Below, in pieces: positions 14,446-22,675 of a stretch of DNA of 43,505 nucleotides. The stretch is from Gammaproteobacteria bacterium (GTDB lineage Bacteria > Pseudomonadota > Gammaproteobacteria > UBA6429 > Thiohalophilaceae): assembly GCA_024275115.1 (NCBI GenBank), contig JAJRZT010000103.1, positions 1 to 43,505 of the forward strand. The letters are read 5' to 3'. Both the position numbers and the translations under genes were made by a program. Numbering within the stretch: the first letter of the stretch is position 1; the number at the start of each line of letters is the position of its first letter. Below the pieces are notes generated by a model. It saw only the letters and a list, made by a program, of their open reading frames with translations, did not search any database and was not told the origin of the DNA.

Positions 14446-15903
14446 ATGAGTAAACCAAATAAAATAAAATCCGCTGTTGCTGTTCTTCGTGCTAATCGCC
14501 CATTGCGATTATTATTAATCGCTATTGGCTTAGCTGTATTGGCTGCATTTTTAGCCATAAAATATTTACAGATTAGAGAAGCCGCGCTTAAAGAAGCGTA
14601 TCAACAGACCAGCGAAAAAATGGTGAGCGTTGTTGTAGCCCGAGCCAATTTGGGTCGTGGCGCGATACTTAACAAGACCAATTTGGCCGTACGCAGAATA
14701 CCGAGTATGTATGTTCATCAACAGGTTGTGCCCCCCAGTAAGTTTAATTTAATTAAAGGTCGCCGTTTGCTGGAACCTTTGTCACAAGGGCGGGCTTTAC
14801 TCTGGAGCCATGTAACAGGTGATCAGCGTCGTGATTTTTCTGACGTATTAAAAACAGGGCAGCGAGCCGTGACGATTCCGATTGATCAACTGACATCCAT
14901 TGATGGCATGGTTGAGCCGGGCAATCATGTAGACCTTTATATTACTTTGCCATCAAAATTGGTTGGTGGAACCGGTGATGGTGATGTGGTCTTTCCTTTA
15001 TTGCAAAATATCGAAGTACTGGCAACCGGCCGGCAGCTGGAAGCTAAAGTACAGGCAACCATGGCTGTTTCATATGGGAATCGAGGCCGAGGTTACAACA
15101 CTTTAACCATGAATTTAACGCCACAACAGACAGTATTGCTATTTGCGGCGAATACAGCGGGTCGAATATCTGCTGCATTGCGAAATCGCAGTGATGAAGG
15201 TTTTGTGTTTACCAGTATCCATCCAACCGAGATTTTGTCTTACGCGCAGCGCCTTACTCAGGAAGTTAAGAAAAAGACCAAAGTAGTGAGAGATGCATCT
15301 GGGAAAATCATTGGCAGAGTTGTTGACGGTAAAGTGGTTGACGAGAACGGTAATGTTATTGGTAAAGTGAATTCCGATGGAACCGTTGTGAGTAACTCGG
15401 GTGAAATTATCGGCACCGCGTCAGATGAGCCTGTTATTACAGAGCAGGTCGTTCGTGATAAAGACGGTAATGTTATCGGTAAAATTGTGAATGGCAAAGT
15501 CGTGAATGAAAAAGGTGAAGTGATTGGTAAGGTAAATGAAGATGGAACGGTGGTGAGTAACACTGGCGAGCCTCTTGGCACCGTTTCTGAGCAAGTTGTC
15601 GATAAAGTGAAAGTAGTTCGTGACAAAGATGGCAATATCATTGGCCGAGTCGTTAATGGTCAGGTTGTGAATGAAAAAGGTGAAGTGATTGGCAAGGTGA
15701 ATGAAGATGGTTCTGTTGTTGGTACTGACGGTAAGGCACTAGGTTCGGTATCTGAAGAAGCGGTTACAGCAGAGCTTGCCAGCAAGTTCTCAACTGCGTC
15801 AGCATCTGGCGGTGTGTCTACACCTGTCTGGCTGGTTGAATATTTAGTGGGGGGCAACAGCAAAGACGGTGTTGCGGTTGTGACTAAAGTGCCAATTGAA
15901 TAA
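14446..15903 (+). CDS. cpaB: CpaB/RcpC-type Flp pilus assembly protein with internal repeats
   Basis: CpaB (RcpC) is a periplasmic factor linked to the Tad secretin. The 485-residue protein has an N-terminal membrane anchor (about 20-38), an SAF-like domain (about 60-125, VVVARANLGRGAILNKTNLA), and the RcpC core (about 130-270, VEPGNHVDLYITLP, QNIEVLATG). The family is usually near 260-330 residues. The extra length is a three-fold repeat at 280-438 rich in Gly, Val, Asn and Lys (each VVRDKDGN.IG.(I/V)VNG.VVNEKGEVIGKVNEDG), after which the normal C-terminal strand (VWLVEYLVGG) resumes. The insert is therefore inside the fold, near the end. Confidence 0.88.
   Translation: MSKPNKIKSAVAVLRANRPLRLLLIAIGLAVLAAFLAIKYLQIREAALKEAYQQTSEKMVSVVVARANLGRGAILNKTNLAVRRIPSMYVHQQVVPPSKFNLIKGRRLLEPLSQGRALLWSHVTGDQRRDFSDVLKTGQRAVTIPIDQLTSIDGMVEPGNHVDLYITLPSKLVGGTGDGDVVFPLLQNIEVLATGRQLEAKVQATMAVSYGNRGRGYNTLTMNLTPQQTVLLFAANTAGRISAALRNRSDEGFVFTSIHPTEILSYAQRLTQEVKKKTKVVRDASGKIIGRVVDGKVVDENGNVIGKVNSDGTVVSNSGEIIGTASDEPVITEQVVRDKDGNVIGKIVNGKVVNEKGEVIGKVNEDGTVVSNTGEPLGTVSEQVVDKVKVVRDKDGNIIGRVVNGQVVNEKGEVIGKVNEDGSVVGTDGKALGSVSEEAVTAELASKFSTASASGGVSTPVWLVEYLVGGNSKDGVAVVTKVPIE
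15283..15759 (+). repeat. three imperfect in-frame repeats inside cpaB
   Basis: Three units of about 55 codons each. Units 2 and 3 are nearly identical at DNA level (GTGAATGAAAAAGGTGAAGT occurs in both), which points to recent duplication. Each unit itself contains several G.(V/I)(I/V)G.V or G.VV sub-repeats of 8-11 residues, as in a beta-solenoid or beta-strand ladder. Confidence 0.85.
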
Positions 15904-15969
15904 GGCTTATAAAATATTTTATTGAATCAATTAGTGAAAAGTTAAATTAAATAATAAAGAGATAATCTC

Positions 15970-17292
15970 ATGAAGCGAGTCATTATACTGTTAGTTTTAT
16001 TAAGCGTAGGTCAGGTTAGTTTTATGCCGACTGTGGATGCAGAAACCAAGATGCTGAAGAGCAAATTTTTAAGTCTGTATCAAGGGCAAGTAAAAGTGTT
16101 AAAAATTGGTGAGGTCGAGAGGGTTGCAGTGGGTAATGGTAAACTTCTCAGTACGTCAATAACCAAAAAAGGCCAGCTTATTATTTTAGCCGAAAAGAAA
16201 GGCGAAACCATCATTCATATTTGGGGTAAAGATGGTTGGGAGCGGGATTTAATTATTCAAATTTCTGAATCTAATCCTTTGACTGCGGCCAGTGAAATTA
16301 AATCATTACTGCGCGATGTTTCCGGTGTTTCGGTTCGTTCCGTTGGTGGGCGCACGGTAATTGATGGAGATGTTGGGCCTGCCGATGCGGCAAAGTTAAA
16401 AGTGATTGCAAAGTATTACCCCAATATCATTATGCTTGCACGCGAAACAACCGCAAGTTTCCACGACAAGATGATTCATATGAAGTTGCAAATAACAGAC
16501 TTTAGTAGTAGTGCATTAGAAGAAGTGGGCATTAATTGGCAAACAAATATCCCTGGCCCGGCCTGGGGTGCGGTAGCGACACCGAGCGCGGCGTATCCAG
16601 CAGTGGATGATCTCGCTACGTCTGTTCCCGCAGGGTTGCTGGGCAAAACCTTTGGTTTTTTCGGTATTGCAACGGCAATGACATCACGAATTAATTTGTT
16701 AGTGAGCAATGGTGACGCGCTTATTCTGGCTTCACCAACCTTAACGGCACGTAGTGGTGGTGAGGCAGAGTTTTTAGCGGGTGGTGAAGTCCCGCTGATT
16801 ACTTCCAATGTAAATGGACAAACGATAACTTTTAAAGAATACGGTATTAAACTAAAAATAAAGCCAGTGGCCGATGATTTAGGTAATATTACGGCGCGTG
16901 TTGAAACGGAATTGAGTGCACCCGATCCCTCCGTTGCCTTGAATGGCACTCCTGGCTTTATTACCCGTAAGGCACAAGCTGACTTAAGCATGAAAAATGG
17001 TGAAACAGTAGTGATTTCGGGGTTGCTGAGTTCAGAGCTGGGTAAAGATACAACCAAGGTAAAATATTTAAGCTCAATCCCCTTAATTGGTTCACTATTC
17101 AAAAATACCAAAACAAGGGATAAGAAAACGGAGTTGGTTATTTTTGTAACCCCCACTATTTTTGATGCCAACTCCAAAGAAAATGCAAATGCTATTGCAC
17201 AACGCGAGAAATTAATTAAACGCTTTGTTAAAGCATCGGATTTAGGTGAGTGGATGAAAGAAGGTTCTGCTAATTCTGATCTCTTGGAGTAA
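15970..17292 (+). CDS. rcpA: Tad/Flp pilus outer-membrane secretin
   Basis: RcpA (CpaC) forms the outer-membrane channel for the Flp pilus. The 440-residue protein has a signal peptide (about 1-25), the N-terminal pilus-secretin module (KSKFLSLYQGQVKVLKIGEV), a BON-like segment (SVRSVGGRTVIDGDVGPADA near 116-135) and the secretin domain (about 165-405) with the typical ending VVISGLLSS...IPLIGSLFK...ELVIFVTP. It follows cpaB by 66 nt, matching the conserved cpaB-secretin order. TadZ/CpaE, which normally comes next, is missing. Confidence 0.94.
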   Translation: MKRVIILLVLLSVGQVSFMPTVDAETKMLKSKFLSLYQGQVKVLKIGEVERVAVGNGKLLSTSITKKGQLIILAEKKGETIIHIWGKDGWERDLIIQISESNPLTAASEIKSLLRDVSGVSVRSVGGRTVIDGDVGPADAAKLKVIAKYYPNIIMLARETTASFHDKMIHMKLQITDFSSSALEEVGINWQTNIPGPAWGAVATPSAAYPAVDDLATSVPAGLLGKTFGFFGIATAMTSRINLLVSNGDALILASPTLTARSGGEAEFLAGGEVPLITSNVNGQTITFKEYGIKLKIKPVADDLGNITARVETELSAPDPSVALNGTPGFITRKAQADLSMKNGETVVISGLLSSELGKDTTKVKYLSSIPLIGSLFKNTKTRDKKTELVIFVTPTIFDANSKENANAIAQREKLIKRFVKASDLGEWMKEGSANSDLLE

Positions 17293-17302
17293 GGTGAATT
17301 AA

Positions 17303-18961
17303 ATGTTTAATATTAGTGTAAAAACAAATAAGGACGTTGATGTCGCCGATTTACGTTGTGTGCTTAATCACTGCCGTATTGGCAAGAACAGAGATAATCT
17401 TGTTCATCTTCGAGGTTGGAGCATTGCTCCCGTGCATGCGGAAATTCAACAACAGAAAGATGGCCTCTTTATTGAAGATAAAAGCGAGGGTGCGGGCACT
17501 TATGTCAATGATAAAAAAATAACAGAGCGTTATGGCCCCTTAGCTGAAGGTGATGTTGTTAGCATTGCCAATTATCGAATTAAATTTGATTCATCGGAAT
17601 ACGATGAGCAGGATAAAAAACGTCGTAAGTTGGAGCAGAGTGATGTTAACAGTACGCAGGAACTGCGCGACGTTAAGCAAATTTTGCGCAATGAATTGCT
17701 GATGTGGCGTAGCCATGTACATCAGGAATTACTTAGTATCATGGATTTACAGCGCACAGACATTGGTAACTGGAGCGATTCAGAATTGCGCGACAGAGTC
17801 AGTAAAATGATCAATGAAATTATTGATGATATTGACGAAGGTTTACCTGTGCATGTTAAACGCGATGTGCTGGCAAAAGACGTGCTTAACGAAACCATTG
17901 GCCTGGGTGCACTGGAAGAATTACTCGCCGATGATTCAATAACCGAAGTGATGGTGAACGCTTTTGATGATATTTATATTGAACGTAATGGTAAGCTGCA
18001 ACACACGGATGTTATTTACAGTGACCATGATGCCGTTATGTCGACCATTGAGCGTATTATTTCACCATTAGGCCGACGCATTGATGAAAGCTCGCCAATG
18101 GTGGATGCACGATTAAAAGATGGCTCACGGGTAAATGCCATTATTCCTCCGTTAGCGTTGCGTGGCCCCTGTATTACGATTCGTAAATTCTCAAGCAAAA
18201 AATTATCCGATCAAGACATTGTTGATTTTGGTGCGATAAGTTCAGAGATGATGGCCTTTCTTAAAACCGTGGTGGTGAATAAGCAGAACGTCATTATTTC
18301 CGGTGGTACAGGTTCAGGTAAAACAACGTTATTAAATGTGTTATCCAATTATATTCCGAAAGGTGAGCGGGTCATTACTGTGGAAGATGCGGCAGAATTG
18401 CAGCTTCAACAACCGCATCTGGTTACCTTAGAAGCACGCCCACCAAATATTGAAGGCACGGGGCAGGTGACGATTCGTGACCTGGTAAAAAACTGTTTAC
18501 GGATGCGTCCAGATAGAATCGTTGTGGGTGAGTGCCGTGGTGCTGAAGCGCTGGATATGTTGCAGGCAATGAATACTGGCCATGAAGGTTCACTCACAAC
18601 AGCGCATGCGAATACACCACGCGACATGTTATCGCGAATGGAAGTAATGGTATTAATGGCGGGTATGGATTTACCTATCCAGGCTATTCGTGAACAAATT
18701 GCATCAGCGATTAATATTATTGTGCAACAGAACCGTTTTCCGGATGGTAGCAGAAAAATTACTTACATTACGGAAATAACGGGAATGGAAACTGGCATTA
18801 TTCAAATGCAGGATATTTTCCGTTACGAGCAGGACGGCTATGATGAAGACGGTAAGTTACAAGGGCGCTTTGTTGCAACAGGGCAGGTGCCAGAATTTTA
18901 TGAACAAATGCGCAAGCGTGGTTTAAACGTTGATATGAGTATCTTTAACAATATAGGTTAA
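17303..18961 (+). CDS. tadA: TadA/CpaF pilus assembly ATPase with N-terminal FHA domain
   Basis: TadA hydrolyses ATP to drive Flp pilus assembly. The 552-residue protein has a C-terminal secretion ATPase (about 120-540) with Walker A GGTGSGKTT (334-342), the Asp-box/Walker B region RMRPDRIVVGECRG (401-413) and the TAHANTPRD His box (433-441). At residues 17-97 it carries an FHA domain (RIGKNRDNL, VHAEIQ, EGAGTYVND). The Arg of the usual GR motif is Lys28 and the usual Ser three residues before His45 is Ala42, while the Asn of the final N motif is kept (Asn69). Phosphothreonine binding is therefore doubtful. It follows the secretin by 10 nt. Confidence 0.95.
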   Translation: MFNISVKTNKDVDVADLRCVLNHCRIGKNRDNLVHLRGWSIAPVHAEIQQQKDGLFIEDKSEGAGTYVNDKKITERYGPLAEGDVVSIANYRIKFDSSEYDEQDKKRRKLEQSDVNSTQELRDVKQILRNELLMWRSHVHQELLSIMDLQRTDIGNWSDSELRDRVSKMINEIIDDIDEGLPVHVKRDVLAKDVLNETIGLGALEELLADDSITEVMVNAFDDIYIERNGKLQHTDVIYSDHDAVMSTIERIISPLGRRIDESSPMVDARLKDGSRVNAIIPPLALRGPCITIRKFSSKKLSDQDIVDFGAISSEMMAFLKTVVVNKQNVIISGGTGSGKTTLLNVLSNYIPKGERVITVEDAAELQLQQPHLVTLEARPPNIEGTGQVTIRDLVKNCLRMRPDRIVVGECRGAEALDMLQAMNTGHEGSLTTAHANTPRDMLSRMEVMVLMAGMDLPIQAIREQIASAINIIVQQNRFPDGSRKITYITEITGMETGIIQMQDIFRYEQDGYDEDGKLQGRFVATGQVPEFYEQMRKRGLNVDMSIFNNIG

Positions 18962-18966
18962 TAAAA

Positions 18967-19824
18967 ATGGAAAACATTCTATTTTATAGTGCAATTATTT
19001 TATTGGCCATTGCTGCGGGTATCTTAGCCTGGCTGGGACTAAAGGCTTTTGGTAAATTCTGGGAAGAGTATCAGACGACGTTCAGTGAAAGTACGACGAA
19101 TAGCCTGGGTGACATGTTTATGTATGTTGACCCACAGCGCTTATTTTTGCTAAATATTTTCAGTATAGTGATTTTTTCTGTGTTCGCATGGTTGTTGTCG
19201 CATAACTGGATTATTGTGATTGCAGTGGCACTGGGTATGTTGGCTTTGCCCTGGTGGATATATAAGGCCATACGCAAAAGACGCTTTAAAAAATTCGAGC
19301 AGCAACTTCCAGAAGCATTATTAGCGATAGCCAGTAGCTTACAGTCCGGTGCCAGTTTACCGATGGCTTTTGAAAGTCTGGTAACTGAACAACCGCAGCC
19401 ATTAAATCAGGAATTTGAATTACTGATGCGTCAAACCCGAATTGGTGTTGACATGGAAACAGGTTTGTCTAATATGGAAAAGCGGCTTCCCATTCCAGAT
19501 TTTATTGTTATTGTTTCAGCAATAAAAATTTCCAGAGAAGTGGGTGGTAATTTAATTGAAGTGATGGAAACACTGGCGCAAACCTTGCGCCGCAAAGCGA
19601 CAATGGAAGGTAAAATTGAAAGCTTAACTTCGCAAGGGCGTTTGCAGGGCAAAGTAATGACGGGCTTGCCTATTTTATTGGGCGTGGTGTTAATGCAAAT
19701 TGAACCAGAAGCAATGTCAAAATTATTTACCACGCCGATCGGTTGGGGCACGCTTGCTATTATTGTCGTTATGGAATTTCTTGGTTATATGACAATTCAA
19801 AAAATAACATCGATAGATGTATAG
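18967..19824 (+). CDS. tadB: TadB inner-membrane pilus assembly protein
   Basis: TadB is one half of the inner-membrane platform of the Tad machine. The 285-residue protein has membrane segments near 5-25, 58-76, 78-95 and at the C terminus (about 225-275), with the T2SSF-type cytoplasmic domain between (FEQQLPEALLAIASSLQSGA near 114-133, VVSAIKISREVGGNLIEVME near 183-202). Five nucleotides separate it from tadA. Order tadA-tadB-tadC is as in other tad loci. Confidence 0.93.
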   Translation: MENILFYSAIILLAIAAGILAWLGLKAFGKFWEEYQTTFSESTTNSLGDMFMYVDPQRLFLLNIFSIVIFSVFAWLLSHNWIIVIAVALGMLALPWWIYKAIRKRRFKKFEQQLPEALLAIASSLQSGASLPMAFESLVTEQPQPLNQEFELLMRQTRIGVDMETGLSNMEKRLPIPDFIVIVSAIKISREVGGNLIEVMETLAQTLRRKATMEGKIESLTSQGRLQGKVMTGLPILLGVVLMQIEPEAMSKLFTTPIGWGTLAIIVVMEFLGYMTIQKITSIDV

Positions 19825-19833
19825 GTGCCGGAT

Positions 19834-20724
19834 ATGTCAATAATGGAAATCATCATTTTATATTCAACGGGTTTTGCAGTTGCAGGTAGTTTACTTACGT
19901 TGATGATAGCGGGTTATATTTTCAACAGTGTTATTCCTGAAGAGCAGCGTGAATTTTTAGATCCCCTGCCAACCTGGTTAAGACTTTGCTGGCCATTAGT
20001 TCGAATTTTTGCTTACTATATTGGCAGTAACTATTCGATCGAAAGTTTAAGTAAACTCGATGCACGTTTGCAAAAAACAGGTGTTGGTTATTTAATGAAT
20101 GCAGAAGAATTTATAGGTGTGCGTATTGTGAGTGCCTTGTTCCAGATGTTTGCCGCTATTCTGGTAATGGATTTATTACAGGATCACAATATTATCTGGC
20201 CACTGATTGGTTTGGCTTTTGGTTATTTTTTCCCAGAGATTTGGTTGAATGACACGCGCAAGAAAAGAGAAAAAGAGGTTATTCGTGCTCTGCCTGTATT
20301 CCTGGATTTTATTAGTATGTCGGTTGAGGCCGGTTTAAATTTTACCGGCGCGCTGACGCAGGCAATGGATAAAGTGCCTAAAGGTGCATTATACAATGAA
20401 TTTTCAATAGTAATGCGCGATGTTCGTGCAGGTTTTAGCCGGGCGGATGCTTTGCAGAGAATGTCTGACCGTTTAGGCATTAAAGATGTAACGACTTTTA
20501 TCCGTGCCATTATTACTGCCGAACGCTTAGGTTCGAGCATGAAAAAGACGTTAAAAGTGCAATCAGAGCAACGCCGTAATGAACGTTTTCAACGCGCAGA
20601 AAAAATGGCAATGGAAGCACCGGTTAAGCTGATTGCGCCCTTGATTATGTTTATTTTTCCGGTCACGTTTATTGTGCTGGGCTTCCCTATTTTTATGAAA
20701 TTTATGGGCGAAGGTTTACTGTAG
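19834..20724 (+). CDS. tadC: TadC inner-membrane pilus assembly protein
   Basis: The TadB partner and second platform protein. About 296 residues, with N-terminal membrane helix, two central helices (about 100-140) and a C-terminal helix, and a T2SSF-like core (ALPVFLDFISMSVEAGLNFT, FIRAIITAERLGSSMKKTL). The ATG at 19834 is preferred over an in-frame GTG at 19825, because TAGGTG just upstream can serve as ribosome-binding site. The GTG lies directly behind the tadB stop. Confidence 0.93.
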   Translation: MSIMEIIILYSTGFAVAGSLLTLMIAGYIFNSVIPEEQREFLDPLPTWLRLCWPLVRIFAYYIGSNYSIESLSKLDARLQKTGVGYLMNAEEFIGVRIVSALFQMFAAILVMDLLQDHNIIWPLIGLAFGYFFPEIWLNDTRKKREKEVIRALPVFLDFISMSVEAGLNFTGALTQAMDKVPKGALYNEFSIVMRDVRAGFSRADALQRMSDRLGIKDVTTFIRAIITAERLGSSMKKTLKVQSEQRRNERFQRAEKMAMEAPVKLIAPLIMFIFPVTFIVLGFPIFMKFMGEGLL

Positions 20725-20731
20725 TGAATAC

Positions 20732-21082
20732 ATGCTGACCGGTCAGGTTTTTGATGCTGATACTCAGCGTTGTATCATTGGTAAGGTGTTTAAGGCCAAT
20801 AATGCCTGGGAACGGGCGCGTGGCTTGCTGGCACGAAAAGCATTGGGTATAAATGAAGGCTTTTGGTTAGAACCTTGCCCATCGGTTCATACCATGGGTA
20901 TGCGCTACAAACTGGATATTGTTTTTCTGGACAGTGATGGGCGAGTAAAAAAAATAGCGGAAAATTTACGGCCGATGCGATTTGCAGTTTGTTCTAACGC
21001 AATCGTTAGTCTGGAGTTGCTTGCTGGGCAGGCGGCGTACTTGCAGATAACGCCAGGGATGCGTCTGGTGTGGAATGAATAG
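20732..21082 (+). CDS. DUF192 family protein
   Basis: A 116-residue protein with the DUF192 hallmarks: ERARGLLARKAL (about 27-38), GFWLEPCPSVHTMGMRY (near 43-59), IVFLDSDGRV and a C-terminal LELLAGQAAYLQITPG strand region. Most DUF192 proteins are secreted, but this one has no signal peptide. The biochemical role of the family is not established. It is found in some tad operons, and here it sits 7 nt after tadC and before the TadD-like lipoprotein, in the same transcription unit. Confidence 0.85.
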   Translation: MLTGQVFDADTQRCIIGKVFKANNAWERARGLLARKALGINEGFWLEPCPSVHTMGMRYKLDIVFLDSDGRVKKIAENLRPMRFAVCSNAIVSLELLAGQAAYLQITPGMRLVWNE

Positions 21083-21121
21083 CTAAACAGTCATTAAAAT
21101 AATGGTAAAGAATAATAAAAT

Positions 21122-21646
21122 ATGAAAAAGTGCAAAATACTCAATAATTGCCGACTTATTTTTTTAAGCGCGGTTGTTTTAAGCTTAACGGCCTGTGCCG
21201 CTGTGCCAGTACAACCGGATGTTCTTGCTATCGGAAAGCAGGCGGCTAAAGCTTATCAAGATAAAAACTGGGCTCTAGCGGAAAAAAAGTACAGCTACCT
21301 TATCTCACAGTCACCGAATGTTGCAGAGATCTGGTTTCGCCTTGGGAATATTTATGCGTATACAAATAAACCTGAAAAAGCCATTACTGCTTATCGTGAA
21401 GCGGTTGTAAGACAGCCTGCATACGGTAAAGCCTGGCATAATCTTGGGCTTATTTCTTTAAAGCAAACGACCGCCCTGTATCTGGAAATGTTAAAGAATA
21501 TAAAAGAGAGTTCTCCGCTATATGCACAGGTGAAGCAAACTGCAGATGCATTAATTAAAATATTAGAGCAGCGTCGTGCAAACAGTAAAGCGGCAACGAA
21601 GGCAAAAATTGATACGCAAAACATGCCGGAGACAAAAAAAGAATGA
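21122..21646 (+). CDS. tadD: TadD-like TPR lipoprotein
   Basis: TadD is the tetratricopeptide lipoprotein of Tad systems, thought to help localise the secretin. The 174-residue protein has a lipoprotein signal peptide with lipobox LTAC (Cys25), then TPR units (about 32-130: AYQDKNWALAEKKYSYLISQ, IWFRLGNIYAYTNKPEKAIT, AWHNLGLISLKQ) and a polar tail. It is shorter than many TadD proteins. Its stop overlaps the start of the next gene (ATGA), which shows translational coupling. Confidence 0.85.
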   Translation: MKKCKILNNCRLIFLSAVVLSLTACAAVPVQPDVLAIGKQAAKAYQDKNWALAEKKYSYLISQSPNVAEIWFRLGNIYAYTNKPEKAITAYREAVVRQPAYGKAWHNLGLISLKQTTALYLEMLKNIKESSPLYAQVKQTADALIKILEQRRANSKAATKAKIDTQNMPETKKE

Positions 21647-22293
21647 GACGGCAGTCTGGCCAGAGTATGACCGAATTTCTGGTTATCCTGCCCGTGATGC
21701 TGCTGCTTATTATGGGTGCTATTCAGTTTGTTTTTATTTATCAAACTAAAACCACATTAAATTATGCCACTTTTGAGGCTGTCCGTGCAGGCTCGTTGGA
21801 AAATGCTAGTATCACTGCGGTTAGAAACGGATTTACCCGTGGTATCACCCCGTTGTTTGCTCGCTTTGCGACGACTGATAACAGTGATGATGAACTTGCG
21901 AAAAAGGTATTGCTTGCAAGGGAGATTGCGCGCAATGAGGTTGCCAATGGTTTTGTAAAGTTTGAGCTATTAAACCCAACTGACAGAGCATTTCAAATTT
22001 ACCAGAATCAGGGCGGTGAGATCCCTAATGATAATTTATCGTTTAGAACTGAAATGGTTGCTGGCTTAAAGATACAGGATGTCAATTTATTAAAGATTCG
22101 AATTACTTATTGCATGAAATTAATCGTGCCGCTGGTTGACAGGTTGATTGTTGAAACGGTTGATAGTTTTAGCAGTGACAGTTTTGTAAAACAAAATTGT
22201 CTTAAAGAAAAACGTTTTCCAATAGTGTCGCAGGCGATTATTCGTATGCAAAGCCCGGCGCGTAAATGCCGTGGTGGTGATTGTTTTGATTAA
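21643..22293 (+). CDS. tadE: TadE-like pseudopilin
   Basis: A 216-residue protein starting RRQSGQSMTEFLVILPVMLL, the TadE pattern (Gly, then Thr-Glu-Phe, then a membrane helix at about 12-35), followed by YATFEAVRAGSLENA, the usual TadE continuation. Its periplasmic domain ends with a Cys pair near the C terminus (RKCRGGDC). It is the last gene of the Tad operon and meets the Hpt gene tail to tail with only 15 nt between stops. No clear terminator is seen there. Confidence 0.85.
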   Translation: MRRQSGQSMTEFLVILPVMLLLIMGAIQFVFIYQTKTTLNYATFEAVRAGSLENASITAVRNGFTRGITPLFARFATTDNSDDELAKKVLLAREIARNEVANGFVKFELLNPTDRAFQIYQNQGGEIPNDNLSFRTEMVAGLKIQDVNLLKIRITYCMKLIVPLVDRLIVETVDSFSSDSFVKQNCLKEKRFPIVSQAIIRMQSPARKCRGGDCFD

Positions 22294-22308
22294 CAATGAA
22301 TAAGCTCC

Positions 22309-22650
22309 CTAATTTAAAGTATTAAGCTCATCGCATGCTTGAGAAAATTCTTTGCTTAGGTGTTCAATTAATGTGCTGGCATTGGAAATGTCGCCACTTT
22401 TTCCCATTGCTTCCAGATCGGCTGCAATCCCTGAAAGTTGCAATGCACCAACATTAGCGCTACTGGATTTTATTGAATGCGCATTGCGAGTAAAAACGTC
22501 CAGATCATTCTGTTGTTGCAAGTCGTTCAGAGAGTGAATTAATTTGCCGGTGTCATCGGTAAAGGTGCTTATGAGTAGACTAAAGGCATCGCCCATAATT
22601 TCTTTGAGTGATGTGATGGTGGTAGTATCGATTACATTGCTTTCAGACAT
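22309..22650 (-). CDS. histidine phosphotransfer (Hpt) protein
   Basis: A 113-residue single-domain Hpt protein. The phosphoacceptor is His58 in the family motif AHSIKSSSANVGA. The flanking helices fit a four-helix Hpt fold. It probably accepts phosphate from the hybrid histidine kinase encoded just upstream in the same operon (25-nt gap) and passes it to an unlinked response regulator. Confidence 0.92.
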   Translation of the reverse strand: MSESNVIDTTTITSLKEIMGDAFSLLISTFTDDTGKLIHSLNDLQQQNDLDVFTRNAHSIKSSSANVGALQLSGIAADLEAMGKSGDISNASTLIEHLSKEFSQACDELNTLN

Positions 22651-22675
22651 TGGTTGCTCCTCGTAAATTCCGGTC

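Noticed and set aside
14343..14558. Minus-strand open frame over the heptamer array (LLFVICY repeats)
   Set aside because: It arises from translating the tandem repeat and overlaps the start of cpaB. No gene features.
15258..15863. Minus-strand open frames opposite the cpaB repeats
   Set aside because: They are low-complexity shadows of the repeated coding strand (Ser/Thr/Leu-rich) without a ribosome-binding site.
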